A stretch of 64,000 bases of DNA, taken from contig JBBQHB010000005.1 in NCBI GenBank assembly GCA_038323575.1, positions 1-64,000 on the forward strand. Reading direction: 5' to 3'. This DNA is from CAINVV01 sp038323575. Its GTDB lineage: Bacteria; Bacteroidota; Bacteroidia; Bacteroidales; Prolixibacteraceae. This document shows, in pieces, positions 9,201 through 18,940 of the stretch; position 1 is the stretch's first letter; every line of letters starts with the position of its first letter. A program made the translations under genes and the position numbers. Below the pieces are notes generated by a model that saw only the letters and a list, made by a program, of their open reading frames with translations, was not told the origin of the DNA and did no database searches.

Positions 9201-10229
9201 ATGGGAGAATTTATTGATTTAAGAGATAATACCGGTGATGCATTAGAACAGGAATTAGACAATCAGTTAAGACCTTTAAAGTTTATCGATTTTGCGGGAC
9301 AGACAAAAATAATCGATAATATTCAGGTGTTTGTGCAAGCCGCAATCATGCGGGGAGAATCTCTTGATCATGTTTTGTTGCATGGTCCTCCGGGACTTGG
9401 TAAAACAACTTTGTCAAATATAATTGCCAATGAACTGGGAGTTAAATTAAAACTCACATCCGGTCCTGTTTTGGATAAGCCTGGAGATCTTGCAGGACTA
9501 TTAACGAATCTTGAAAAAAATGATGTCCTTTTTATAGATGAAATTCATCGTTTGAGTCCCATCGTTGAAGAATATCTTTATTCGGCAATGGAAGATTTCC
9601 GCATTGATATATTGATTGACAAAGGTCCAAGTGCACGATCAATACAACTGGAATTAAATCCCTTTACGCTGATAGGTGCAACAACGAGGAGTGGCCTGTT
9701 AACACGTCCGCTCAGGGCCAGATTTGGAATTACCTGCCATCTGGAATATTATGATATTGATGTGTTGACTGGCATCGTTAAACGTTCTGCAAGGATACTG
9801 GATGTAAAAATAAGTGATGATGCCGCCTATGAAATTGCAAGAAGGAGCAGGGGAACGCCCCGAATTGTGAATTCACTTTTAAGAAGAGTCAGAGATTTCG
9901 CCATGGTAAAGGGAAATGGCAAAATTGATATTGAGATTACAAAATATTCGCTTGAAGCGCTCAATATTGACCGTTTTGGCTTGGATGAAATGGATAATAA
10001 AATTTTATCAACGATTATTGACAAATTCAAAGGGGGTCCTGTCGGTATATCTACCATTGCCACTGCTGTGGGAGAAGATTCCGGAACAATTGAAGAGGTA
10101 TATGAACCTTTTTTAATAAAAGAAGGATTTATTAAACGCACGCCCAGAGGAAGAGAAGTTACTGATTTAGCTTATAGTCATTTAGGTAAATTAAATAAAG
10201 GAGATATCAATTCAATGACCCTTTTTTAA
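9201..10229 (+). CDS. ruvB: Holliday junction branch migration helicase RuvB
   Basis: About 342 residues from ATG 9201 (an in-frame TTG at 9183 would add six residues; the ATG gives the N terminus usual in Bacteroidota). RuvB is the hexameric AAA+ motor that drives branch migration with RuvA. Visible motifs are Walker A GPPGLGKTT, Walker B LFIDEIHRL, sensor 1 LIGATTRSG, the arginine-finger region RPLRARFG, sensor 2 GTPRIVNSLLRR, and the C-terminal winged helix (KGGPVGISTIATAVGED). Its stop overlaps the convergent glutamine cyclotransferase gene by 4 bases. Confidence 0.97.
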   Translation: MGEFIDLRDNTGDALEQELDNQLRPLKFIDFAGQTKIIDNIQVFVQAAIMRGESLDHVLLHGPPGLGKTTLSNIIANELGVKLKLTSGPVLDKPGDLAGLLTNLEKNDVLFIDEIHRLSPIVEEYLYSAMEDFRIDILIDKGPSARSIQLELNPFTLIGATTRSGLLTRPLRARFGITCHLEYYDIDVLTGIVKRSARILDVKISDDAAYEIARRSRGTPRIVNSLLRRVRDFAMVKGNGKIDIEITKYSLEALNIDRFGLDEMDNKILSTIIDKFKGGPVGISTIATAVGEDSGTIEEVYEPFLIKEGFIKRTPRGREVTDLAYSHLGKLNKGDINSMTLF

Positions 10230-11308
10230 TGATCCTTTTTTATCAGTTTTATTTCAAATATTTTTGGCCAGAGTTTTCCTGTTACATATACTTTATCCGT
10301 TACCGGATTCCAGGCAATTCCGTTCAGAACATCAATTTGTTCTCTTTGATTTTGCACGATCGTACCTGATAATCCGCTTAAATTAATTTCTCCTGTAATT
10401 TTTCCTGATTTTGGATCTATGATAACAATGTTGTCTGTAGTCCAAATATTTGCCCAAATTTCACCTTTTATGTATTCGAGTTCATTAATATTTTTTACTA
10501 TACTATGTTCATTACAAATTTGAATTTTCTTTTCTTCCTGAAAAGTATCCGGGTTGATAAAATAGACATTTTCTGTACCGTCACTCATGATTAACGAATG
10601 GCCGTCGTTCGTCAGGCCCCACCCTTCATTTGATTTGTAATTCCAGGTATTAAGTAGTTTGAAAGTATTGAGATCATAAATAAAACCTATTTGGTTTTTG
10701 TATGTCAATTCATATATTTTGTCGTTAAATATCGTAATTCCTTCGCCAAAATATTGACTTTCAAGTTTATATTCTTTTAATTTCTTTCCGGTTCTGAGAT
10801 CAATCTGATAAATTTCAGAAGATCCTTCCTGCCCTGTTCCTTCATAAAGCATATTATCATGAAATTCCAACCCCTGCGTAAAATGGTTCGTATCATGCGG
10901 ATAAGATGCAACAATCTGGTAAGAATATTGGACTGGTTTAACATCTGATGTAACTAAAATTTCCTCGTAATTATTGCCGGAAACACCATCCGTTTTCGTT
11001 GCAGTTACTTTAACAATATGTTTACCTACTCCAAAATCTGCTGTTTTGTAAATAAATGAATTGGTTAAATTTTTAGAAATTTGTATCTGCTTACCATCTA
11101 TTGAAATTTCAATTTGCCCAATAGAACCCTCCTTCAATTTTGTCAAAAGATTCACTTTGATTTCCTCACCGAATTTAAAACTCTTTTTTTGGGGCTCTAA
11201 TTGAAATGAGGTGACAGGAGGTCTGGAACGGCTGTTTGATTGTGCGCAATTCATAAAGACTGTCAATACAAAAAGAAGTGGCAAAACGTATAATGTTAAC
11301 CGGCTCAT
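10226..11308 (-). CDS. Glutaminyl-peptide cyclotransferase-like lipoprotein
   Basis: 360 residues. An N-terminal signal ends in a lipobox (LTVFMNC, cysteine near residue 21), so it should be an envelope lipoprotein. The C-terminal 240 residues match the plant/bacterial glutamine cyclotransferase family, a five-bladed propeller that converts N-terminal Gln to pyroglutamate. Typical landmarks are HFTQGLEFHDNMLYEGTG, QYFGEGITIFNDKIYELTY, the NELEYIKGEIWANIW segment and VLNGIAWNP near the C terminus. About 110 residues before the propeller look like an Ig-like beta domain. The gene is alone between convergent ruvB and the divergent flippase. Confidence 0.88.
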   Translation of the reverse strand: MSRLTLYVLPLLFVLTVFMNCAQSNSRSRPPVTSFQLEPQKKSFKFGEEIKVNLLTKLKEGSIGQIEISIDGKQIQISKNLTNSFIYKTADFGVGKHIVKVTATKTDGVSGNNYEEILVTSDVKPVQYSYQIVASYPHDTNHFTQGLEFHDNMLYEGTGQEGSSEIYQIDLRTGKKLKEYKLESQYFGEGITIFNDKIYELTYKNQIGFIYDLNTFKLLNTWNYKSNEGWGLTNDGHSLIMSDGTENVYFINPDTFQEEKKIQICNEHSIVKNINELEYIKGEIWANIWTTDNIVIIDPKSGKITGEINLSGLSGTIVQNQREQIDVLNGIAWNPVTDKVYVTGKLWPKIFEIKLIKKDH

Positions 11309-11457
11309 TCGGGAAAATTTAGAAATGTAAATTTTAACAAAAATAGAATCTTATTTTGTAAGAAGAACAAGGGTAGACAAGTTTAAGTTGTTGCAAGTCA
11401 AATATACAATGTGACAATTCAATTTTAATTTTTTAGTAACGTTTTCTTTTCTTCAGT

Positions 11458-11465
11458 TATCTTTG
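11458..11465 (+). promoter_or_regulatory. Candidate -7 element upstream of the flippase gene
   Basis: TATCTTTG fits TAnnTTTG and lies 27 bases before the TTG start of the flippase. No TTG sits at the expected -33 spacing, so only half of the promoter consensus is met. Confidence 0.35.
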
Positions 11466-11492
11466 TTTGTTGTATGACTAAATTATTCTGAC

Positions 11493-12989
11493 TTGAGTGC
11501 ACTTAAGAAATTAGCCGGAGATACCATGATTTATGGTGTACCGAGTATCGTTATGCGGTTCCTGAATTTACTGCTGACACCTATTTATACCTGGACATTT
11601 TTACCTGACAAGTTTGGTATATTGGGAAATTTATTGGCTTATGTTGCATTATTTCAGGTGCTTCTGACTTACGGGATGGAAACATCCTATTTCCGGTATG
11701 CAAGCAAAAGCAACAAGCCCAATGAGGTGTTTGGGACTGCTTTAATCTCCCTTTCGGCTACAGCTGCGCTTTTTATCCTGATTATCTCTGTGTTTTCCAG
11801 CGCTATATCTGATTGGGTGGGATTGTCAGATCATCCTTCATATATCGTGTGGATGGGCATTACAGTTGCCCTGGATGCCATTACCGCAATCCCTTTTGCA
11901 CGTTTGAGGCTGCAGGAACGTCCGATTAAGTTTGCCGTGTTTAAAATGGTCAATATAGGCATAAACATTGTGCTTAATCTTTTCTGGATCTTGCTTTGTC
12001 CCCGGGTACTTTCAGCACATCCTGATTCAATGCTCCGTTTTTTCTATAATCCTGAAATCGGCATTGGATATGCCTTTTTGTCCTATATGATTGCTTCGGT
12101 AATTACCTTGTTACTGTTTTTCCCCGAACTGGGATTGAAGCAATTGATATTTAAGAAAAGTCTTTTAAAGGAGATGTTAAACTACGGCTGGCCGATATTG
12201 ATAGTAGGTCTTACAGGGATGATTATACTAAATATTGACAAAATCCTTATTCCCGAACTTATTACAAGCGGGAAAGATCCAAAGTACGAATTGGGTGTAT
12301 ATGCGGCAAGCGGCAAGTTGGCCATCCTGATGACACTTTTCACCCAGGCTTTCCGTTTCTCATTCGAACCGTTTTTATTTTCACATTACAAGAATGAGGC
12401 ATCCAGGAAGGTCTACAGTGTAATCATGAACTATTTTGTAATTATGGGATTGTTGATATTTCTGGGTGTTCTTTTTTACATAGATATTCTGAAGTATTTC
12501 ATTGGTTCAAAGAATTCAGGTTATCATGAAGGGCTCAGGATTGTGCCGTGGATGTTAATGGGGAATTTGTTTCTTGGCATCTTTTATACCCAGTCGCTTT
12601 GGTACAAGCTAACCGACCAAACCAGGTACGGAGCAATTTTTTCGGCAATTGGAGCCGCAATAACTTTGTTGATTAATATTCTGTTTATTCCGAAGATAGG
12701 TTACACGGCTTCCGCATTAGGATTCTTCGCTTCAACACTGACAATCACACTTATCTCCTATTATTACGGGCAAAAACATTTCCCTGTTCAGTACGACCTT
12801 AAAAAAATTGGTTCCTATTTTCTGGTGGCAATCTTATTGTATGTACTGGAAATGAATATAAATATAAGCGGTTACCTCCTCAAATATAGTTTCAAGACCC
12901 TGCTTTTTTCTCTCTTCCTGCTATTTATCTGGTACAATGAGAAATCTGATTTGAAGAGATTGTTGCCAAAGCGGTTAAATGTTGATTGA
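11493..12989 (+). CDS. Polysaccharide biosynthesis flippase (Wzx/MATE-like)
   Basis: 498-residue integral membrane protein of the MOP/polysaccharide flippase family, which moves lipid-linked glycans or precursors across the inner membrane. Hydrophobic segments are spread over the whole length (about 12-14), and the N terminus (LAGDTMIYGVPSIVMRFLNLLLTPIYT) is characteristic of Bacteroidota lipopolysaccharide-type flippases. The start is a TTG; the next in-frame Met (GDTM) would remove the conserved LKKLAGDT, so TTG is preferred. It is followed by dut and envelope genes on the same strand, an arrangement I associate with Bacteroidota cell-envelope clusters. Confidence 0.88.
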   Translation: MSALKKLAGDTMIYGVPSIVMRFLNLLLTPIYTWTFLPDKFGILGNLLAYVALFQVLLTYGMETSYFRYASKSNKPNEVFGTALISLSATAALFILIISVFSSAISDWVGLSDHPSYIVWMGITVALDAITAIPFARLRLQERPIKFAVFKMVNIGINIVLNLFWILLCPRVLSAHPDSMLRFFYNPEIGIGYAFLSYMIASVITLLLFFPELGLKQLIFKKSLLKEMLNYGWPILIVGLTGMIILNIDKILIPELITSGKDPKYELGVYAASGKLAILMTLFTQAFRFSFEPFLFSHYKNEASRKVYSVIMNYFVIMGLLIFLGVLFYIDILKYFIGSKNSGYHEGLRIVPWMLMGNLFLGIFYTQSLWYKLTDQTRYGAIFSAIGAAITLLINILFIPKIGYTASALGFFASTLTITLISYYYGQKHFPVQYDLKKIGSYFLVAILLYVLEMNINISGYLLKYSFKTLLFSLFLLFIWYNEKSDLKRLLPKRLNVD

Positions 12990-13015
12990 TCAGCGAAATA
13001 TGTTTCTTATCTTTG
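12986..13015 (+). promoter_or_regulatory. Bacteroidota-type promoter for dut
   Basis: TTG (12986-12988), a 19-base spacer and TATCTTTG (13008-13015) fit the phylum's -33/-7 architecture. Transcription would begin near 13022, leaving about 75 bases of leader before the dut ATG at 13098. The -33 part overlaps the end of the flippase gene, consistent with a separate promoter inside the cluster. Confidence 0.5.
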
Positions 13016-13097
13016 CTGATTAGATAATTGGGTAAAAAAATATGATAGTTACATTCTAACATTCACATATTTAATGCTTTAAAAATATTTTTTTTGA

Positions 13098-13532
13098 ATG
13101 AAAGTAAAAATAGTCAACAAATCCCAACATAGCTTACCACACTATAGTACAGTTCAATCGGCAGGGATGGATCTTCGTGCAGATTTGACTGAGGCCATTG
13201 TTCTGAGACCTTTCGAGCGAAAGTTAGTACCTACCGGACTCTTTATTCAGTTACCTGATGGCTTTGAGGCACAGGTCAGACCCAGAAGCGGTCTGGCTAT
13301 TAACAAGGGGGTCACCGTGCTTAATTCACCCGGCACTATTGATGCTGATTACAGGGGAGAGGTCAAGATCATCCTGATTAATTTGTCGCAGGAAGATTTC
13401 ATTATAAATAATGGAGAGCGTATTGCACAGATGGTAATTTCCCCGTATAAGCAAGTAGCCTGGGATGAAGTCGCACAACTCGAAGACAGTGTGCGGGGCG
13501 AAGGTGGGTTTGGACACACAGGAAAGCATTGA
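13098..13532 (+). CDS. dut: dUTP diphosphatase
   Basis: 144 residues, the usual trimeric dUTPase length. It hydrolyses dUTP to dUMP, keeping uracil out of DNA and feeding thymidylate synthesis. All five motifs are present: AGMDLRADL (1), PRSGLAINKG (2), GTIDADYRGE (3, with the catalytic Asp and the uracil-binding Tyr), GERIAQMVI (4) and RGEGGFGHTG (5, the phosphate-binding C-terminal tail). The TPR lipoprotein gene begins two to twenty-three bases after its stop. Confidence 0.97.
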   Translation: MKVKIVNKSQHSLPHYSTVQSAGMDLRADLTEAIVLRPFERKLVPTGLFIQLPDGFEAQVRPRSGLAINKGVTVLNSPGTIDADYRGEVKIILINLSQEDFIINNGERIAQMVISPYKQVAWDEVAQLEDSVRGEGGFGHTGKH

Positions 13533-13554
13533 TATGTGCTTTAAAAAAAGTAAG

Positions 13555-15330
13555 ATGAACAAAACAATTTTTTTTCTTGGCTTAATATTTTCGCTCTTTA
13601 TTATACTTGATTCATGTAGGACAACGCAGCAACCTGTTAAAAAGGTGATGCCGGTCGTGCCGGAAGAGGAGAGTAAAAGCCTTTCGCTACTGACAGACGA
13701 TCAGAAACAGCAGTTTCAGTATCTTTTTATCGAAGGAATCAAGCAAAGAACGATTGGCAATGTTGATGAAGCCATTAAGATTTTTTCAAGATGCCTTGAA
13801 CTGGATCCTTCCTCTTCGACTTCATTGTATGAAATTGCCAACATTCACCTTGTCCGGGGAGATTTTCAAAGTGCCATGATCATGCTGGAAAGGGCAGTTT
13901 CGTTAAATCCCAAAAACCGGTATTATCAGATTTTACTGACTAAAATATATCAGCAGAACAAGTTGTACGAGAAGGCTGCAAATACTTTTGAAGTATTGTC
14001 GGAATTGGTTCCTGACAATACTGAATATCCGCTTTATCGTGCCGACATGTATGGTATGGCCGGGAAACTGGATAAAGCGCTCTCCTGTTACACTGAACTT
14101 GAAAAAAAATGGGGCTTAACCGAATCTGTAGCCTTGGGAAAACAGTCTGTTTTTCTCAAACAGGGTAAAAAGAAGGAGGCATACCAGGAGATTGAAAAAC
14201 TGATCGCAAAATACCAGGGTGAGACGAAATATTACGGATTACTTGCTGATATGTATTTGGCTGATAGCGTAATGGATAAATCACTTGAGAATTACAACAA
14301 GTTGCTGCAGTTTAAACCTGATGACGGATTTGTCCAATTTTCGCTTGCTAACTATTATCGGATTGCCGGGGACTATTCCAAAACTTATGAGCATTTAAAG
14401 ATTGGTTTTGAGGATCCCAATCTGGATTTGGAAACCAAAATTCAAATGTACATTCTTCTTGCCCAGACAGAAGAACATCGGTTAACTGATGTTCAACAAC
14501 TGGAACTTATCAGAATTTTAATTGACAGACACATAGATGATGAACGGCCAAGGTCGCTGCTTGCAGAGTATTATCTGAGTAAGAAACTTAACAAAGAGGC
14601 ACGTGAGCAAATGAGATTGGTTGTCGAAATCAACAAGGGAAATTATTCCTACTGGGAGCGGTTACTGTTCATCGATAATGATTTGCTGGACTGGAAATCC
14701 CTGGAACAAGATAGTAAAACTGCACTTAAATATTTCCCGGAGCAACCTATTCTGTATATTCTGAACGCGGTAGCGTTGATCCAGACAGGAAACAACAAGG
14801 ATGTATTTGCAGTACTGGACTCAGCCGAGGCAAATGCCAACAACAATTCTCAGGTTCTTTCACAGGTTTATACCTACCGTGCAGAAGCATTATACAAACA
14901 AAAAAAATTCGAGGAATCTTACAAATGGTTTGACAAAGTCGTGGAGATTGACCCGCAAAATTACATGGCCATGAACAACTATGCATACTATTTATCACTT
15001 AGATCCATGAAATTGGATGTTGCCGAAAAACTTAGCAATGTTGTGATTAAAAATAATCCAAACAATGCGACCTATCTTGATACTTACGCTTGGGTGTTGT
15101 TCAAAAAGAAAGACTATCAGTTAGCCAGGTTTTACATGGAATCTGCCCTGTCGAACAGCACAGAGGAGAATCCTGTTCTGGTTGAGCATTATGGCGACAT
15201 TCTGTTTTTTTTGAATGAAAAAGAGAAAGCTTTACTCCAATGGGAAAAATCATTAAAGATGGGCAACCAATCCAAAGTTTTGCCGGCGAAAATCCAAAAG
15301 GTTATTTTCATAGAATCAGATGAAGATTAG
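13555..15330 (+). CDS. TPR-repeat lipoprotein
   Basis: About 591 residues from ATG 13555; an ATG at 13534 would add seven residues. The N terminus MNKTIFFLGLIFSLFII runs into a lipobox (LDSC), so it is an exported lipoprotein. Many tetratricopeptide repeats follow, for example AIKIFSRCLELDPSSSTSLY, AMIMLERAVSLNPKNRYY and SYKWFDKVVEIDPQNYMA, spanning nearly the whole protein. Such proteins usually scaffold outer-membrane or envelope assembly. It overlaps the next lipoprotein gene (DUF4292) by 11 bases and precedes an EnvC-like gene, so a role in envelope biogenesis or peptidoglycan remodelling is likely. No catalytic domain is seen. Confidence 0.85.
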   Translation: MNKTIFFLGLIFSLFIILDSCRTTQQPVKKVMPVVPEEESKSLSLLTDDQKQQFQYLFIEGIKQRTIGNVDEAIKIFSRCLELDPSSSTSLYEIANIHLVRGDFQSAMIMLERAVSLNPKNRYYQILLTKIYQQNKLYEKAANTFEVLSELVPDNTEYPLYRADMYGMAGKLDKALSCYTELEKKWGLTESVALGKQSVFLKQGKKKEAYQEIEKLIAKYQGETKYYGLLADMYLADSVMDKSLENYNKLLQFKPDDGFVQFSLANYYRIAGDYSKTYEHLKIGFEDPNLDLETKIQMYILLAQTEEHRLTDVQQLELIRILIDRHIDDERPRSLLAEYYLSKKLNKEAREQMRLVVEINKGNYSYWERLLFIDNDLLDWKSLEQDSKTALKYFPEQPILYILNAVALIQTGNNKDVFAVLDSAEANANNNSQVLSQVYTYRAEALYKQKKFEESYKWFDKVVEIDPQNYMAMNNYAYYLSLRSMKLDVAEKLSNVVIKNNPNNATYLDTYAWVLFKKKDYQLARFYMESALSNSTEENPVLVEHYGDILFFLNEKEKALLQWEKSLKMGNQSKVLPAKIQKVIFIESDED

Positions 15331-16216
15331 AAATATGAAGTTTAAATTTCTCATACTTTGTTATTTAGGGTTATTCCTTTTCCTGTTGGCGGGATGTAAA
15401 CATATTGAAAAGGTCGTTATTGAAAAAAAAGTAAAACCTATCAGCGTCAAACGGTGCATCCGATTAGTGAGTGAAAATGAACTTAAATTCAATACGTTAT
15501 CGGTCAAAAAAGTCAGCCTGACAATAAATAATGATGGTGATATCAACTCGGTGAGGGGATTTTATAAAATAAAAAAAGACAGTGTTATTCAGGTCTCTGC
15601 CCAAAAACTGACCATCCCGGTAGGGAAACTTGAGCTTGATGCCGACTCCTTCAGGGTTGTTTACCATATTGGAAAGCAGGTGATAGCGGGTGTGATACAA
15701 AATATAAGCGATTTGATTGGAACTGACGTTGATTTTCTGACGATTCAGTCAATTTTAAGTAATCATATCCAATCGATAAAGCAGGACCAGAAAGAATACC
15801 TGTTCAAAGATTATATATTGACGATAGAGGGAAATATGTACAAAATATCATCAATAAGAGATCGCAGGTTTAACAAATATGCCGGCAATGAACAGAAACT
15901 GGAACGTTTTAAACAAAGAAATGAGGATGAGCACCTGGTCAAGCAGGATATTTTTATTGATCCCGATATTTTTGTCGTAAGAAAAGAGGTATACAATGAT
16001 ATTGACACCGGAAGGATTGTCAGCATTGAATTCTCTGAATTTAAGGCTTTAGGAGAAAAATGGTTTCCCGGAAATATCCATATATCAATGTACGGAAAGA
16101 AAAAAATGGATATACAGGTTGAATTATCAAAGGTTTCTATTGACGATGAATCCGATTTTGGTTTTAGTATTCCAGCCAAATACAAACGGGAAGAATTGAA
16201 AAATAAAAAATTTTGA
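15320..16216 (+). CDS. DUF4292 lipoprotein
   Basis: 298 residues. The signal peptide ends in LLAGC (lipobox), so it should be lipidated and exported. The rest resembles DUF4292 proteins, a Bacteroidota envelope family with a LolA/LppX-like beta-rich fold: repeated beta-strand patterns such as VSLTINNDGDINSVRGFYKI, and VGKLELDADSFRVVYHIGKQ. This suggests binding of a lipid or lipoprotein acyl chain, which is inference. It overlaps the upstream TPR gene by 11 bases and is followed after 18 bases by the EnvC-like gene, so all three are probably coexpressed. Two starts are possible (15320 or an ATG five codons later). Confidence 0.8.
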   Translation: MKIRNMKFKFLILCYLGLFLFLLAGCKHIEKVVIEKKVKPISVKRCIRLVSENELKFNTLSVKKVSLTINNDGDINSVRGFYKIKKDSVIQVSAQKLTIPVGKLELDADSFRVVYHIGKQVIAGVIQNISDLIGTDVDFLTIQSILSNHIQSIKQDQKEYLFKDYILTIEGNMYKISSIRDRRFNKYAGNEQKLERFKQRNEDEHLVKQDIFIDPDIFVVRKEVYNDIDTGRIVSIEFSEFKALGEKWFPGNIHISMYGKKKMDIQVELSKVSIDDESDFGFSIPAKYKREELKNKKF

Positions 16217-16234
16217 ACACAAGGTGGGAATAAA

Positions 16235-17452
16235 GTGATGGTTGATCGGGTATGTAACAAATTTGTCTGGCTTTTTTTACTGACCCTGGTTTTTTCAAAT
16301 TCTTTCGGGCAATCGAAATCTATTAATGATTTGCGAAAGGAAAAGGAAAAAACGAGTCAGGAAATTGAATACATCAACCATTTATTGAAAGAGACAGATC
16401 AGAATGCAAAAACTTCCATCAACCGGCTAACCATGCTTGAACAAAAGATTCATTTACAGGAAAAACTGATTTCAAACATTAACAATGAATTGGGCTATCT
16501 GGATTCGACCATTGTCAGAAGTACCCAAAACATGGATTCTCTGAATTCGGATCTGAACATGATCAAAGATCGCTACGCAGGGATGATCCGGTATGCTAGG
16601 AGAAACCAGAATCAGAACAACCAGTTGGTATTTTTACTTTCTGCAGATGATTTCAACCAGGCTTACAAGCGATTTGCATACCTGAAGCAATATGCTGATT
16701 ACCGTAGGGCACAGGTTGAGGAGATTGCCGCATTAAAGGAACAACTGGGGGAAATTGTCGTTAACCTGAGCAAAAAAAAGTCGGATAAACAACAACTGCT
16801 CACAACAAAAGTAAATCAGTCTGAAAATTATGCCAAACAAAAGGCAGATCAGAAACTGTATTATACTTCTTTACAAAAAAAGGATAAGGACCTCAGGAAG
16901 AAACTGGAAAACCAGCAAAAAATAGCCCAAAAGCTTGAACAGGAAATTGAAAAGAGCATTGCTGAAGAGGCCCGTAAAGTAGCGGCCAAAGCCGCCAAGG
17001 AACCGGGAGTAAAACCATCCCCTGAGCGGAAAATGTTATCCGATGACTTTTCAATGAACAAAGGCAAATTGCCCTGGCCATTGCAGCGGGGACTTATAAC
17101 TGACCATTTCGGGGAGCATCCTGATCTGGTATTGAAACATGTGATGAGAAAGAATTCCGGGATTGATATTACAACAGAATCCGGTGCAAAAGCAAGGGCA
17201 GTATTCAAGGGGGAAGTTACCAAAGTTCTGGCGATAGGCGGCAATTGGGCCATCATTGTAAGGCATGGCAGTTACCTTACCGTTTATTCGAACCTGGCCA
17301 GTGTATCAGTTCAGGCCGGTCAGAAAGTAGAGACCAAACAAGATATCGGAACCATCTTTACCGACCGGGAAGAGGACAATAAAACTGTACTCAAGTTTCA
17401 GCTCTGGTATGAAAACACCAAGTTAGACCCGGAGAAATGGATCAGTATGTAG
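16235..17452 (+). CDS. EnvC-like murein hydrolase activator (degenerate M23/LytM)
   Basis: 405 residues: a signal peptide (cleavage likely after SNSFGQ), a long coiled coil (about residues 30-260, rich in E/K/Q heptads) and a C-terminal LytM/M23 domain. In active M23 peptidases zinc is bound by HxxxD and HxH. Here the first motif reads NSGID, with the His replaced, and the last reads LKFQLWY instead of HFE. The domain should therefore be catalytically dead, like E. coli EnvC, which activates periplasmic amidases during division. No amidase gene is in the window. It is the last gene of the dut-TPR-DUF4292 cluster and is convergent with the Crp-type regulator, with 3 bases between stops. Confidence 0.88.
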   Translation: MMVDRVCNKFVWLFLLTLVFSNSFGQSKSINDLRKEKEKTSQEIEYINHLLKETDQNAKTSINRLTMLEQKIHLQEKLISNINNELGYLDSTIVRSTQNMDSLNSDLNMIKDRYAGMIRYARRNQNQNNQLVFLLSADDFNQAYKRFAYLKQYADYRRAQVEEIAALKEQLGEIVVNLSKKKSDKQQLLTTKVNQSENYAKQKADQKLYYTSLQKKDKDLRKKLENQQKIAQKLEQEIEKSIAEEARKVAAKAAKEPGVKPSPERKMLSDDFSMNKGKLPWPLQRGLITDHFGEHPDLVLKHVMRKNSGIDITTESGAKARAVFKGEVTKVLAIGGNWAIIVRHGSYLTVYSNLASVSVQAGQKVETKQDIGTIFTDREEDNKTVLKFQLWYENTKLDPEKWISM

Positions 17453-17455
17453 CTA

Positions 17456-18160
17456 TCAGTATTTTGTGAGGTTGGCAACTCTTGTCAAGGCCTGAATGTT
17501 GATGATTCTTATTTTGCGACCTTGAAGATCAATCAGTTTATCCTGTTTAAACTCAGATAAAAGGCGGATAATTGATTCGGTAGCAGTGCCGACCATGTTG
17601 GCAAGTTCTTCCCTTGTGAGCGAAATCTGCAAAGTATTTTCAGCATCAAGTTCAAATTCCTGCTTAAGTAACAATAATACTTCAGCGAGCCTTTCCCTGA
17701 CTGTTTTTTGTGCGATATCTGTAATGTAGTCGTTGGCCTCTTTGAGTTCTGCACAAACAATTTTAAGCATCGCCAAAGAGAATCTCCAGTTACGTTCAAT
17801 CAGGTTGAGCAGTGTTTTATAGGGAATATGGCACAGGGTGGCCTCTTCGATTGTCTTGGCAGAGGTGCAGGCAGATTCCTGGCTTAACAAGGAACGATAG
17901 GCAATTATATCCCCTTTTTTGGCAAAACGTATGATCTGTTCCTTTCCGTCAATACCTGTTTTGTAAATTTTTACAATTCCACCTGTAATGCAGTAAAAAC
18001 CCGTCAGGCGGCTACCCTCTTTGTAAAGAACACTTCCCTTCTTGTAGGTGGCACAGACTTTTTCGTTGTTCAGACTATTCATCTCATCCTCGGACAAAGA
18101 CTGAAAAAAACGGAAACCCGTCAAACTGACGTCTTCAGTTAAGTTGCTGTTGTTCTTCAT
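17456..18160 (-). CDS. Crp/Fnr-family transcriptional regulator
   Basis: About 234 residues from the ATG at 18160; an upstream in-frame ATG (18205) adds 15 hydrophobic residues that look non-native. The N-terminal cyclic-nucleotide-binding fold (GSVLYKEGSRLTGFYCITGG, then GKEQIIRFAKKGDIIAYR) is followed by a C-terminal winged helix (LTREELANMVGTATESIIRLL). No N-terminal cysteine cluster of the Fnr type is present, and the phosphate-cassette residues of cAMP-binding Crp are not clear, so the ligand is unknown. It is divergently oriented to the YceI gene, which it could control. Confidence 0.88.
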   Translation of the reverse strand: MKNNSNLTEDVSLTGFRFFQSLSEDEMNSLNNEKVCATYKKGSVLYKEGSRLTGFYCITGGIVKIYKTGIDGKEQIIRFAKKGDIIAYRSLLSQESACTSAKTIEEATLCHIPYKTLLNLIERNWRFSLAMLKIVCAELKEANDYITDIAQKTVRERLAEVLLLLKQEFELDAENTLQISLTREELANMVGTATESIIRLLSEFKQDKLIDLQGRKIRIINIQALTRVANLTKY

Positions 18161-18286
18161 TATATCAAATAAAGTTGAAGATAAAATTAGATGCCAAATA
18201 TACAATTTAAGTACGGATCTGCCAATTCTGTGCTGCGTAACAAAATTTCAGCATGGCCGTAAACAAAAGCAAAAAATATAAAGATT

Positions 18287-18919
18287 ATGGTTATGATTTT
18301 AAAACACATCAAAATTTCAATAGGACGGTCGGGAGTGGCCTCCAAACTGATCATGAGTACATTATTCGTAATGTTCTGCCTTACCGGATTTTCAAAAGAT
18401 TATCGTGTTGACACAAAGGGAAGTACATTAGAGTGGGTGGCTAAAAAAGTTACCGGTCAGCACTCCGGAACGATCACATTCGGAGAGAGTGTACTGAAGG
18501 TTGAAAAACAAAAGATTACCGGCGGTAAATTAACTGTAGATATGAACACCATTGTTAATACAGATTTGACAGATGCCGGTTACAATCAAAAATTGATCGG
18601 CCATCTGAGATCGGATGACTTTTTTGGCGTAGCAAAATTTCCCGTTTCAACTTTAGCGTTAAAAAAAGTTGAATTCAAGTCAGGTACGGTTTATCATTTT
18701 GCTGCTGATCTGACCATTAAGGGTATCACTTCTCCGGTAGAATTTGATGCCGAGGTCACAGAAGCGGCAGGGCAGTTAACTGCGACAGGTATGATGACGG
18801 TTAACCGGACAAAATTTGGCATTAAATACGGGTCAGGAAGTTTCTTTGAAGGTTTAGGAGATAAAATGATCTACGATGATTTTACTTTAAATTTTAAGCT
18901 GGTTGCTACTAATAATTAA
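18287..18919 (+). CDS. YceI-family periplasmic protein
   Basis: 210 residues: a signal peptide ends around FCLTGFSKDY, followed by a YceI lipocalin-like beta barrel. Family landmarks are the opening YRVDTKGSTLEWVAKKVTG, the central MNTIVNTDLTDAG and LIGHLRSDDFF, and the ADLTIKGITSPVEFDAEV repeat. YceI proteins bind polyisoprenoid or other amphiphilic ligands and are often stress- or acid-induced. It stands alone and is divergent from a Crp-type regulator. It ends 21 bases before a strong hairpin terminator shared with metH. Confidence 0.9.
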   Translation: MVMILKHIKISIGRSGVASKLIMSTLFVMFCLTGFSKDYRVDTKGSTLEWVAKKVTGQHSGTITFGESVLKVEKQKITGGKLTVDMNTIVNTDLTDAGYNQKLIGHLRSDDFFGVAKFPVSTLALKKVEFKSGTVYHFAADLTIKGITSPVEFDAEVTEAAGQLTATGMMTVNRTKFGIKYGSGSFFEGLGDKMIYDDFTLNFKLVATNN

Positions 18920-18940
18920 GCTTGGTTTTTTGGTTTTACA

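Noticed and set aside
16235..17452. Active M23 endopeptidase
   Set aside because: The zinc-ligand His of the HxxxD and HxH motifs are replaced, so it is called an EnvC-like activator.
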